64,000 nt of DNA, taken from DAHUYF01 sp035623985. GTDB taxonomy: Bacteria > Pseudomonadota > Alphaproteobacteria > ATCC43930 > CGMCC-115725. The stretch is from positions 62,001-126,000 of the forward strand of contig DASPSJ010000014.1 of NCBI GenBank assembly GCA_035623985.1, given 5' to 3'. Made by a program: the position numbers and the translations under genes. The notes beneath the pieces were generated by a model. It worked only from the letters and a program-made list of their open reading frames with translations, searched no databases and had not been told where the DNA came from. Positions 28,516 to 35,828 of the stretch are shown piece by piece. Numbering within the stretch: the stretch's first letter is position 1; each line of letters starts with the position of its first letter.

Positions 28516-29787
28516 ATGCGCATCGAGATCATCTGCACCGGCGACGAGGTCGTCACCGGCAAGACCGTCAATACCAATTTCAGCTTCATGAGCCAGAAGC
28601 TCGAGGATGTCGGCCTCGCCGTGCGCTGGGGAACCATCGTCGGCGACGACCGCGAGGCGCTGCTCGACGCCTTCCGGCTGGCGGCGGCGCGCGCCGATGC
28701 GGTGGTGGTGAATGGCGGCCTTGGCCCCACCGTCGATGATCTGTCGCAGGAAGCCGCCGCCCGCGCCGCCGGCGTCGAGCTCGTCCTCGACGAGGCCTGG
28801 CTCGCGCGGATGGAGGCGTTCTTCCACCGGCGCGGCCGGACGATGCCGCCCAACAACCGCAAGCAGGCGATGCTGCCGGCGACGGCGGAGCGGCTCGACA
28901 ATCCCATCGGCACCGCCTGCGGCTTCGCGCTCGACATCGGCAAGGCGCGCTTCTTCTTCACCCCGGGCGTGCCGCGCGAGATGCGGCGCATGGTCGAGGA
29001 GCAAGTCGTGCCGCGGTTGCTCGCCCGCAGCGGGCCGCAGGCGGCGATCCTGCTGAAGCGGTTCCATTCCTACGGCCTCGGCGAATCGCATGTCGACGCC
29101 ATGCTGTCCGGCATCGAGACGCTGGCGCCCGGCGGCGGCGTCAAGCTCGGCTTTCGCGCGCATTACCCGCAGCTCGAGACCAAGCTCTCGGTGCGCGGCG
29201 CGAGCCCCGAGGACGCGGCGCTGAAGCTCGCGCCGGTGGCGGCGGAGCTGCGCCGGCGGCTCGGCAATTTCATCATCGCCGAGGACGATGAGACGCTCGA
29301 GGGCGTCGTGCTCGCGGCGCTCGGCGCGCGCGGCTTGTCGCTGGCGCTGGTCGAAACCTTCACCGGCGGGCAGATCGCAAGCCGGCTCGCCGCGCTGCCC
29401 GGGGCGGAGACGGTGCTGCGCCGGGCGGTGGTGTCGCGCGATTTGGCGCAGGTCGCCGCCGCGCTCGGCCATGAAGGCGCCTGGCCCGGCGAGGCCGGCG
29501 AGCCCGCGCGCGCCGAGGCCGTGGCGCAAGCGGCGCGGCGCGCGGCCGGCGCCGGGATCGGCCTTGCCGTGCTGGTCGAGGTCGATGAAGGCGAGGACCG
29601 GCTCGAATTCGGCGGCACGATCGCGCTCGGCATCGCCACCGCGCAGGAGGTCGCGAGCCGCCGCGCGCGGCTCCTCGGCGGCCGGGATTGGCTTCGCCTC
29701 GGCGCGGTCGAGCTGGCGCTGGACGGGCTGCGCCGAAGGCTGCTGGGCCTGCCGCTCGACGAGCGGATCGATTTCGAGAAGGCCTGA
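28516..29787 (+). CDS. CinA-like protein with degenerate amidase domain
   Basis: A 423-aa two-domain protein. The N-terminal MoaB/MogA-like domain (residues 1-170) has IICTGDEVVTGKTVNTN and NGGLGPTVDD (66-75), as in the ADP-ribose pyrophosphatase half of CinA. The C-terminal part (about 260-415) aligns in layout with the NMN amidase PncC, but the ESCTGG loop is ETFTGG (280-285) and the usual Y-S-N-x-x-K segment is replaced by VVSRDLAQVA. NMN deamidation is therefore doubtful. The ATG at 28516 gives the family start MRIEIICTGDE. Confidence 0.85.
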   Translation: MRIEIICTGDEVVTGKTVNTNFSFMSQKLEDVGLAVRWGTIVGDDREALLDAFRLAAARADAVVVNGGLGPTVDDLSQEAAARAAGVELVLDEAWLARMEAFFHRRGRTMPPNNRKQAMLPATAERLDNPIGTACGFALDIGKARFFFTPGVPREMRRMVEEQVVPRLLARSGPQAAILLKRFHSYGLGESHVDAMLSGIETLAPGGGVKLGFRAHYPQLETKLSVRGASPEDAALKLAPVAAELRRRLGNFIIAEDDETLEGVVLAALGARGLSLALVETFTGGQIASRLAALPGAETVLRRAVVSRDLAQVAAALGHEGAWPGEAGEPARAEAVAQAARRAAGAGIGLAVLVEVDEGEDRLEFGGTIALGIATAQEVASRRARLLGGRDWLRLGAVELALDGLRRRLLGLPLDERIDFEKA

Positions 29788-29902
29788 GCGCCGGCGAGAT
29801 TTGGCCGACGCGGATTTACCTCTTGGCAATCACGCGGATGCATGATTCGCCTCTCTCCGCCGAGCCCAGGGACCGGCTCATTTCCAAGCCGCAGACCGAT
29901 CG

Positions 29903-30292
29903 ATGAGCGTCGAATCGCAGGACAGAGGCGCGCCGGCCGAACCTTTGAAGGAGCGCCGGAAGCACCCGCGCACCGAGACTTATTGGCGCGGCATTCTGAG
30001 GACGTCGAGCCGCAGCCTCGATTGCCGGATCATCGACGTGTCGCCGGAAGGGGCGCAGATCCGCCTGGTGACGCCGCAGATCGGTCCCGCCGCCGCGATC
30101 GGCGAGACCGTGATGCTGACGGTTCGCGGCGTCGGGCGCGTGATCGGCGCGGTCGTCTGGCTGCGGAAGACCTCGATGGGGCTGCACATCACCAACCCTG
30201 AGGCCGTCGCCGACTGGACCGCCGCGATTTCCAGGCACGCCAAGGATGCAAAGGGCCGCATCGCCGGCACCAAGCTTCCGGCGGAAAAGTGA
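29903..30292 (+). CDS. PilZ-domain protein
   Basis: A 129-aa soluble protein with RRKHPRTET (about 18-26; the RxxxR c-di-GMP motif) and CRIIDVSPEGAQIRL (the D/NxSxxG motif). It probably binds cyclic di-GMP and relays it to an unknown partner. Stand-alone PilZ proteins control motility, polysaccharide or envelope functions; the context does not tell which. It converges on the DUF2189 gene. Confidence 0.88.
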   Translation: MSVESQDRGAPAEPLKERRKHPRTETYWRGILRTSSRSLDCRIIDVSPEGAQIRLVTPQIGPAAAIGETVMLTVRGVGRVIGAVVWLRKTSMGLHITNPEAVADWTAAISRHAKDAKGRIAGTKLPAEK

Positions 30293-30370
30293 CGCGGACA
30301 GCATCCGGAGCGAACCCCGCGAGATCCGCATCGCGGCAGTTCGAGGTCCGGCAGCGTCGCGCTGCCGCGC

Positions 30371-31189
30371 TCAGCCGGAAGGGCTGCGCCCCGCCCCTTC
30401 CGGGCGGATCACCGCCCGATAAGCGTGCCAAGTGGCGTGGCCCGCCAAGGGCAGCGTCACCGCAAGGCCGATGAATCCCGCGGCCATGCCGGCCGCGGTC
30501 AGCAGCACCAGCGTCACCGCCCATACCGCCATCGCCGGAAGATTCATCATCACCGCCGTCCAGCTCGTCGCCACCGCTTCCACCATGCCGACCGGGCGAT
30601 CGATCAGCAACGGCAACGAGAACGCGCCGCCGGCGAAAGTCAGCGCCGCGATCACCGCGCCCAGCGCCAGGCTGATCGCCACGAAGACCAGCCCATCCGA
30701 CGTAAAGAACGCGGCATCGACGAGCGACTGCACATCCGGCCCGACCGTCGAGGGAAAGCTGAGCGCGAAGACGAGCTGCGCGAGGCGCAGCCAAAGCAGG
30801 AGCAGGCACAGCAGCGCCAGCCCGACATAAGAGAGCGGCCCCGGATTGACCCGGAAGGCAAGCACCGCCCGCACGAAGCTCGGCGGCTTTTTCTGCTCGA
30901 GATCGCGGCTGATGGCGTAGAAGCCGGTGGTCAATGCCGGGCCGATCAGCATGAAGCCCGCCGCGAGCGGAAAGAAGAGGTACATCATGTCGGCGGCGAA
31001 CAGCGTCGCCGTCAAAACCAGGCCGGCGACGACGAAGATCAGCCCATAGGCGAGGCTCGCGCCGAAGGCGGCGCGAAAATCGGACCAGCCGGCGGCCAGC
31101 CAGCGGAACGGCTCCTCGGTGCCGACGTGCCGCACGCGATCGGCGAAAGGCCGGTGCAGTTGCGGCGAAACGACTTGGCTCCCTGACAT
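30371..31189 (-). CDS. DUF2189 integral membrane protein
   Basis: A 272-aa protein with about six hydrophobic segments (LAYGLIFVVAGLVLTATLF, YLFFPLAAGFMLIGPALTTGFY, LSYVGLALLCLLLLWLRLAQ, VFVAISLALGAVIAAL, MAVWAVTLVLLTAAGMAAGF and others). The N-terminal PFRWLAAGWSDF and FYAISRDLEQKK blocks are typical of DUF2189 membrane proteins of Alphaproteobacteria. Function unknown. The ATG has a GGAGGAG-type site upstream. Confidence 0.85.
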   Translation of the reverse strand: MSGSQVVSPQLHRPFADRVRHVGTEEPFRWLAAGWSDFRAAFGASLAYGLIFVVAGLVLTATLFAADMMYLFFPLAAGFMLIGPALTTGFYAISRDLEQKKPPSFVRAVLAFRVNPGPLSYVGLALLCLLLLWLRLAQLVFALSFPSTVGPDVQSLVDAAFFTSDGLVFVAISLALGAVIAALTFAGGAFSLPLLIDRPVGMVEAVATSWTAVMMNLPAMAVWAVTLVLLTAAGMAAGFIGLAVTLPLAGHATWHAYRAVIRPEGAGRSPSG

Positions 31190-31345
31190 CTTGACGTCTC
31201 CTCCTTCCGGTCGCGGCGGACGAAAGCCTCGAGGCGTGCCTGGTCATGCCGACCTCGCCAAGCTCCGCCGGCGCGCAAAACCCTGCCGCTTCCGGCCGTC
31301 ACCGCTTGACGCGGAAATTTACCATGAGCGATCCGCCGGGCCATG

Positions 31346-31403
31346 AAAAACCCGCAGGAACCTGGAACCTGGGATTCCCGCGGGTTTGACTGGTGGAGCA
31401 GAG
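31346..31403. repeat. distal direct repeat of tRNA-Ala 3' end plus terminator (att-like)
   Basis: Copies the last 13 bases of the tRNA-Ala gene (tggtggagcagag, complement of the 3' end with CCA) and the terminator beside it, matching 32606-32655 in the same orientation. Differences: an extra ggaacct in the loop, one base change in the stem and two at the junctions. Past the 13 bases the tRNA homology stops. This is the pattern left by an element inserted at a tRNA 3' end. Confidence 0.75.
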
Positions 31404-31556
31404 TCTTCGGTTCGTTCAAATTCATTCCCGTCCACATCGAGACTATCAATCGCGACAGCGCCACGCTCACAGGCGAGCCGGTGGTGAGCGGCCCAATGAC
31501 CTGCGAAAACCACGTCAAGACTGGAACAGTCATTGGCGGAGGGGAGCGGCGAGGGG

Positions 31557-31616
31557 GTGACGGGAGGCCGGCGGCGGCGAGCTTGGTCTCTTGAAGAGAA
31601 GCGGCAGATCGTGGCG
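31557..31616 (+). pseudogene. IS66-family TnpA (OrfA) N-terminal fragment
   Basis: One frame reads TGGRRRRAWSLEEKRQIVA, which matches the start of IS66-type TnpA proteins (arginine run, then W-S-x-E-E-K-x-x-I-V-A). Homology stops at 31616, just before the mazF stop codon, so it is a truncated remnant. The upstream codons (from about 31515) are open but not recognisable. The call rests on about 19 residues. Confidence 0.5.
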
Positions 31617-31617
31617 C

Positions 31618-31971
31618 TTAGGGAATTTGCAAAAGGGCTTTTATCATGCCACGAACCCGTCCCAACAGCGCTGGCGGGGCGACGGAAATAAGCTGGGCGT
31701 TGCGCGCGTGCCAACAAAGGCTCTTGACTTGATCCGCAAGCACGACGCCCGCCACGGGAAGATCCGCCGGGATAGCAACCTCGAACGGGTAGCCCTTTGG
31801 TTGCCCCGTAATCGGACAAAGTACACAGAGCTGACTTGCCTGATTGTATTTTCGCTTCGTTAAAACGAGAGCCGGTCGCCGCCCCGCCTGCTCGCGTCCT
31901 GTCTGAGGATTGAAATCAAGCCAAATTATGTCGCCCGCATCCGGACAATAAGGCGGCGGCGCGGCACGCAT
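31618..31971 (-). CDS. mazF: MazF-type endoribonuclease toxin
   Basis: A 117-aa PemK/MazF/CcdB-fold toxin: GDIIWLDFNPQTGREQAGRRPALVLT (the N-terminal block with the catalytic Arg region), CVLCPITGQPKGYPFEVAIP and GVVLADQVKSLCWHAR. It cleaves RNA at short sequence motifs when freed from its antitoxin. The start overlaps the mazE stop by one base (TGATG), typical of a toxin-antitoxin operon. The C-terminal end abuts an IS66 fragment, but the ...ALLGRVRGMIKALL ending is normal, so it appears complete. Confidence 0.93.
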   Translation of the reverse strand: MRAAPPPYCPDAGDIIWLDFNPQTGREQAGRRPALVLTKRKYNQASQLCVLCPITGQPKGYPFEVAIPADLPVAGVVLADQVKSLCWHARNAQLISVAPPALLGRVRGMIKALLQIP

Positions 31972-32216
31972 CAGCCAAATTCGGCGCCAACGGCGTGTCC
32001 CGTGGAGATCTCCTCATGACGGTTCGCGTCCGTGATTTTTGCGACGAGTTCATCGAGATCAAAGGTTGGAATCTCCTCTACGGGTGTCAAAACGAGTTTG
32101 CGCCCTTCGATCGACAGTTCCGCGGTGCCATTTTCTATGGCCCCAACCTCCTCCGCAAAGGCCGCGGGGATGCGAACGCCGATGCTGTTTCCCCACTTGG
32201 CAAATTTTACAATCAT
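31971..32216 (-). CDS. mazE: MazE-type AbrB/SpoVT antitoxin
   Basis: An 81-aa antitoxin. The N-terminal AbrB-like DNA-binding swapped hairpin (IVKFAKWGNSIGVRIPAAFAEEVGA) and the acidic C-terminal tail that wraps the toxin (EEIPTFDLDELVAKITDANRHEE) are both visible. It neutralises MazF and normally represses its own operon. GGAGG lies 6 bp before the ATG and a promoter is found 41 bp upstream. Confidence 0.93.
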   Translation of the reverse strand: MIVKFAKWGNSIGVRIPAAFAEEVGAIENGTAELSIEGRKLVLTPVEEIPTFDLDELVAKITDANRHEEISTGHAVGAEFG

Positions 32217-32256
32217 CGCGGCCTCCGGCGATCGACCAGATCCTGTGTAAACAATG

Positions 32257-32284
32257 AATATACGCTGCCGCCTCTAACTTTCAA
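32257..32284 (-). promoter_or_regulatory. mazEF promoter
   Basis: On the minus strand: TTGAAA (32279-32284), a 16-bp spacer, and TATATT (32257-32262), about 40 bp before the mazE ATG. It is a near-consensus sigma-70 promoter in an AT-richer patch, at the spot expected for MazE autoregulation. Confidence 0.6.
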
Positions 32285-32605
32285 TCCCCGCAGATAGTTC
32301 AGGCAAGGACCTAGGCTGTGACTCTAACGGTTCATTCCGTTGAACGTCATGGCCGGGCCGCCCGTAGGGGAGGCCCAGCCATGTCTCGCAGCGGGTGGCG
32401 GACGCACTGGATGGCCGTGACAAGCACGGCCATGACGGCTGGAGAGGTCCGGAATCATTTGTTGGACACGGTACACTAGCCGAAGAGCAGGCAGCGGCGC
32501 GAACGCGCCTGGAACGGACTGCACGAGATTTGCGCCGCCCAAGCCGCCGAGTTCCGGCACGGTTCCGCCGAAACCTGCCGAGCGTTGCCGACCGTCAGGA
32601 CAGCG
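32285..32605. other. non-coding stretch between mazE promoter and tRNA-Ala terminator
   Basis: About 320 bp with no credible gene. It contains a short palindrome around 32412-32440 (ggccgtgacaagcacggcc), a dispersed intergenic repeat type common in Alphaproteobacteria. The plus-strand frame reading NGLHEICAAQAAEFRHGSAE near 32515-32580 is suggestive of a gene scrap, but I cannot assign it. Confidence 0.45.
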
Positions 32606-32655
32606 AAAACCCGCAGGAACCTGGGATTCCTGCGGGTTTGAATGGTGGAGCAGAG
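32606..32655. repeat. proximal direct repeat (tRNA-Ala 3' end plus terminator)
   Basis: The tRNA-side copy of the repeat described at 31346-31403. It joins the intact tRNA, so it corresponds to the restored end after integration. The ~1.26 kb between the two copies carries mazEF and an IS66 scrap but no integrase. Confidence 0.75.
32607..32639 (-). terminator. intrinsic terminator of tRNA-Ala
   Basis: A perfect 13-bp stem (32627-32639 pairs with 32607-32619) with a 7-nt loop, followed on the minus strand by a short TTTTC. It starts 3 bp past the tRNA 3' end. Confidence 0.85.
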
Positions 32656-32718
32656 GGGGATCGAACCCCTGACCTCGACATTGCGAACGTCGCGCTCTCC
32701 CAACTGAGCTACTGCCCC
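32643..32718 (-). tRNA. tRNA-Ala, anticodon CGC
   Basis: 76 nt with CCA encoded. The acceptor stem GGGGCAG/CTGCTCC includes the G3:U70 pair that marks alanine tRNAs; D arm GCTCAGTTGGGAGAGC; anticodon loop TTCGCAA giving CGC (reads GCG); T arm AGGGG-TTCGATC-CCCCT. All stems pair. Confidence 0.97.
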
Positions 32719-32858
32719 GCGACGGCGGGCGACTATGTGGGCGGGCGCCGGGAACTGTCAAGGCTGAGCCGACAGGGCGAGTCCGGCCGCCGGCCTTGCG
32801 CCTCCAGGCTACCACGGCTAGCCTACCGCCGCTTCGCGAAAGGGGGACGGGCGGGTTC

Positions 32859-33164
32859 ATGGGCGGGTTCCTGATTCCGGTCATCGACGTCGTCATCGCG
32901 CTGCTGCACATCTATTGGTGGATCGTCATCATCTCGGCGGTGATGAGCTGGCTCATCGCCTTCAACGTCATCAACACCTACAGCCGCCCCGTCGCCATGA
33001 TCGGCGACTTCCTCTATCGCGCAACCGAGCCGGCGCTGCGCCCGATCCGCCAGTTCCTGCCCCATCTCGGCGGCCTCGACATCTCGCCGATCATCCTGCT
33101 GCTGATCCTGTGGCTCATCGAGCGCGAACTGATCCAGGTGGAAATCTATTTCGCGCGGCTCTAG
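32859..33164 (+). CDS. YggT family membrane protein
   Basis: A 101-aa protein with two hydrophobic helices (about 9-33 and 75-92) and the family block NTYSRPVAMIGDFLYRATEPALRPIRQFLPHLGGLDISPIILLLIL. YggT proteins act in membrane integrity, osmotic shock tolerance or division-site organisation in various bacteria. The ATG at 32859 follows a G-rich ribosome site; the earlier in-frame TTG is not supported. DUF167 and folD follow, a frequent alphaproteobacterial arrangement. Confidence 0.9.
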   Translation: MGGFLIPVIDVVIALLHIYWWIVIISAVMSWLIAFNVINTYSRPVAMIGDFLYRATEPALRPIRQFLPHLGGLDISPIILLLILWLIERELIQVEIYFARL

Positions 33165-33166
33165 GC

Positions 33167-33493
33167 GTGGTCCCTTTCGCCGCCGCGCCGGACGGAGTGC
33201 GCCTTGCCGTGCGGCTCGCGCCCAAGGCCGCGGCATCGCGGATCGTCGGGCTGATCGAGGACGGCAGCGGCGGGGTCGCGCTCAAAGTGGCGGTGACGGC
33301 GCCGCCCGAGGCGGGCAAGGCCAATGACGCGCTGCTCGCGCTGCTGGCCAAGACGCTCGGCCTCAAGCGGCGCGATATCCAGCTCGTGCTCGGCGCCGCC
33401 GACCGGCGCAAGCTGCTGCACATCGCGGGCGATCCCGCGGCGCTCGCCGCTCAGCTCACGGAAAGGCTCGGCCCATGGTTGAAACGCGGCTGA
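33167..33493 (+). CDS. DUF167 / YggU family protein
   Basis: A 108-aa protein with the YggU fold signature: VRLAVRLAPKAAASRIVG, ALKVAVTAPPEAGKANDALLALLAKTLGLKRRDIQLVLGAADRRKLLHI. Function unknown; it commonly sits next to yggT. It starts with GTG 2 bp after the yggT stop, so the two are translationally coupled. Its 3' end overlaps folD by 19 bp. Confidence 0.88.
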   Translation: MVPFAAAPDGVRLAVRLAPKAAASRIVGLIEDGSGGVALKVAVTAPPEAGKANDALLALLAKTLGLKRRDIQLVLGAADRRKLLHIAGDPAALAAQLTERLGPWLKRG

Positions 33494-34362
33494 TCGACGG
33501 CAAGGCCGCGGCCGAAGCCCTGCGCGCGCGCGTCGCCGCCGCGGCGGCAACGCTCAAGGCGCAGCATGCCATCGTGCCGGGCCTCGCCGCGGTGCTGGTG
33601 GGGGAGAATCCCGCCAGCGAGGTCTATGTGCGCAGCAAGGCGAAGGCGACGCGCGCGGCCGGGCTCGACGGCATCGAGCATCGGCTGCCGGCGGCGGCCA
33701 GCGAGGCGGAGCTGCTGCGCCTCGTCGCCGCGCTCAACGCCGATCCCGCCATCGACGGCATCCTGGTGCAGCTTCCGCTGCCGCCGCAGATCGATCCTCG
33801 CCGGATCATCGAGGCGATCGACCCGGCCAAGGACGTCGACGGCTTCCACCCGCAAAACGTCGGGCGGCTGTGGAGCGGCGGCACGGCGCTGGTGCCGTGC
33901 ACGCCTTACGGCTGCCTGATGCTGCTGCGCCAGACCTTGGGCAGCCTCACCGGCGCCGAGGCGGTGGTGCTCGGCCGCTCCACCATCGTCGGCAAGCCGA
34001 TGGCGGCGCTGCTGCTCGCCGAGAATTGCAGCGTCGGCCTCGCGCATTCCAAAAGCCGCGACCTGCCGGCGATCGCGCGCCGCGCCGACATCCTGGTCGC
34101 GGCGGTGGGCCGGCCGGAGCTGGTGCGCGGCACCTGGATCAAGCCGGGCGCCACGGTGATCGATGTCGGCATCAACCGCCTTCCCGATGCCGGCGGCAAG
34201 AGCCGGCTCGTCGGCGACGTCGCCTTCGCCGAGGCGCAAGGCATTGCCGGCGCGATCACGCCGGTGCCGGGCGGGGTCGGGCCGATGACCATCGCCTGCC
34301 TGCTGCGCAACACGCTCATCGCCGCCTGCCGCCGCCGCGGCATCGCCGAGCCCGCGCTCTGA
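33475..34362 (+). CDS. folD: bifunctional methylene-THF dehydrogenase/methenyl-THF cyclohydrolase
   Basis: A 295-aa enzyme interconverting 5,10-methylene-THF, 5,10-methenyl-THF and 10-formyl-THF. Conserved blocks include VGENPASEVYVRSKAKA (catalytic Tyr and Lys), DGILVQLPLP, KDVDGFHPQN, PCTPYGCL, GRSTIVGKPMA (NADP binding) and ITPVPGGVGPMT. Overlap with the DUF167 gene suggests the yggT-DUF167-folD set is one operon. Confidence 0.96.
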   Translation: MVETRLIDGKAAAEALRARVAAAAATLKAQHAIVPGLAAVLVGENPASEVYVRSKAKATRAAGLDGIEHRLPAAASEAELLRLVAALNADPAIDGILVQLPLPPQIDPRRIIEAIDPAKDVDGFHPQNVGRLWSGGTALVPCTPYGCLMLLRQTLGSLTGAEAVVLGRSTIVGKPMAALLLAENCSVGLAHSKSRDLPAIARRADILVAAVGRPELVRGTWIKPGATVIDVGINRLPDAGGKSRLVGDVAFAEAQGIAGAITPVPGGVGPMTIACLLRNTLIAACRRRGIAEPAL

Positions 34363-34517
34363 GCGGCGCGTTCACGAAAAGATGACCCGGCGGGAAGGCG
34401 GCGCGACGTAAGATCGCGGGAACGCCTGGCGCCCCAGCCGCCTATAACGAAAAGGGACAGGCCGCCCTATATTTATGGTGGACGGATGGCCGAACCCGCA
34501 AGAGAAGGGAGAGCTCG

Positions 34518-35135
34518 ATGCGCCCCGTGAAGAAAGTCGCCGCTCTCGCCGGAATGCTGGCGCTTGGCGCCTGCGCCGTGGCGCCGCCGCCGGGCCCCAG
34601 CGTCATGGCGCTGCCGGCACAGGGCAAGGATTTCGCCACCTTCCAGCAGGATGACGCGACCTGCCGGCAATACGCCTCGGCCCAGACCGGCGGCACCACG
34701 CCCGGACAAGCCGCCAATAACAGCGAAGCCACCAGCGCCGCGCTCGGCACTGTGCTGGGCGCGGCGGCCGGCGCCGCCATCGGCGCCGCGGCCGGCAACC
34801 CGGCGGCGGGCGCCGCCATCGGCGCCGGCAGCGGCCTGTTCCTCGGCGGCGCCACCGGGCTCGGCGCCGCGGGCTATTCCGCCGCGGCGGTGCAGCAGCA
34901 ATACGACATGAGCTACATCCAGTGCATGTCCGCCAAGGGCGAGAGCGTGCCCAGCGCGCTCAACGCGCCGCCCGGCGCCTATGGCTATCCCTATTACGGC
35001 GGTTATCCCTACCCTTACGCTTATCCCTATTACGGCTATTACGGCTATCCCGCCTACGCCTATGGCTATCCCTATGGCTATTACCCGGGCTTCGTCGGCG
35101 TCGGCTTCTTCGGGCACGGGCGTTTCCGCCGCTGA
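34518..35135 (+). CDS. glycine-zipper lipoprotein with Tyr/Gly/Pro-rich tail
   Basis: A 205-aa protein with lipobox ALGAC (about Cys19), a conserved FATFQQDDATCRQYASAQ segment, a glycine zipper (LGTVLGAAAGAAIGAAAGNPAAGAAIGAGSG, about 77-110), YDMSYIQCMSAKGE, and a C-terminal tail of repeated YGYPY units. Glycine zippers insert into membranes; relatives are outer-membrane lipoproteins of unknown role. The two mature Cys may form a disulfide. GGGAG precedes the ATG. Confidence 0.82.
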   Translation: MRPVKKVAALAGMLALGACAVAPPPGPSVMALPAQGKDFATFQQDDATCRQYASAQTGGTTPGQAANNSEATSAALGTVLGAAAGAAIGAAAGNPAAGAAIGAGSGLFLGGATGLGAAGYSAAAVQQQYDMSYIQCMSAKGESVPSALNAPPGAYGYPYYGGYPYPYAYPYYGYYGYPAYAYGYPYGYYPGFVGVGFFGHGRFRR

Positions 35136-35176
35136 GACCAGGCGGCGCGGATAGGCACGCGGCGGGGGCTGCCCAG

Positions 35177-35818
35177 CTACGCCGCGAGGTGGAAGCTAGC
35201 GTCGGTCTTGGCGCGGATCTCGTCGAAGGTGACGCCGGGCGCGAGCTCGATCAGCGTCATGCCGCGGCCGCCCTTCTTGTCGATGGTGAAGACGCCGAGA
35301 TCGGTGATCACCATGTCGACGACGCCGGCGCCGGTGAGCGGCAAGGTGCAATGCCGCAGCAGCTTCTTCTCGTCCTTGGCGGTGTGCTCCATCACCACCA
35401 CCACCTTCTTGACGCCGGCGACGAGATCCATGGCGCCGCCCATGCCCTTCACCATCTTGCCGGGGATCATCCAATTGGCGAGGTCGCCGTTCTCGGCCAC
35501 CTGCATGGCGCCGAGGATCGAGAGATCGATATGCCCGCCGCGCACCATGGCGAAGCTGTCGGCGCTGGAGAAATAGCTGGTGGTCGGCAGCTCCGTCACC
35601 GTCTGCTTGCCGGCATTGATGAGATCGGGATCCTCCTCGCCCTCATAGGGGAAGGGGCCCATGCCGAGCATGCCGTTCTCGCTCTGGAGCTGCACCGACA
35701 TGCCGGGCGGGATGTAGTTCGACACCAGGGTGGGAATGCCGATGCCGAGATTGACGTAGAAGCCGTCGCGCAGCTCCTTGGCCGCGCGCGCCGCCATTTC
35801 CTCGCGTGTCCAGGGCAT
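35177..35818 (-). CDS. scoB: 3-oxoacid CoA-transferase subunit B
   Basis: A 213-aa subunit of the succinyl-CoA:3-ketoacid CoA-transferase type. The active-site Glu lies in SENGMLGMGP; other family parts are LGIGIPTLVSNYIP, GHIDLSILGAMQVAENGDLANW and KGMGGAMDLVAG. With ScoA it activates acetoacetate using succinyl-CoA for ketone-body or polyhydroxybutyrate breakdown. It lies 10 bp after scoA in one operon. Confidence 0.93.
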   Translation of the reverse strand: MPWTREEMAARAAKELRDGFYVNLGIGIPTLVSNYIPPGMSVQLQSENGMLGMGPFPYEGEEDPDLINAGKQTVTELPTTSYFSSADSFAMVRGGHIDLSILGAMQVAENGDLANWMIPGKMVKGMGGAMDLVAGVKKVVVVMEHTAKDEKKLLRHCTLPLTGAGVVDMVITDLGVFTIDKKGGRGMTLIELAPGVTFDEIRAKTDASFHLAA

Positions 35819-35828
35819 GCCGGTCTCC

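Larger units (their letters stand above)
31190..31617. other. 428-bp non-coding junction of the mazEF island
   Basis: Holds the promoter side of the DUF2189 gene, then the distal copy of the tRNA-Ala 3'-end/terminator repeat (31346-31403), and an IS66-type transposase scrap (31557-31616). Open frames across it on both strands (for example 31343-31594) show no recognisable family and run through the repeat, so I do not call them genes. Confidence 0.6.

Noticed and set aside
31343..31594. Plus-strand 83-codon frame in the mazEF island edge
   Set aside because: It begins inside the terminator repeat and runs through the IS66 scrap in a different frame; no family resemblance.
32412..32440. Palindromic stretch near tRNA-Ala considered as a CRISPR-like or regulatory repeat
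   Set aside because: It occurs once in this window; it resembles dispersed intergenic palindromes and has no array structure.
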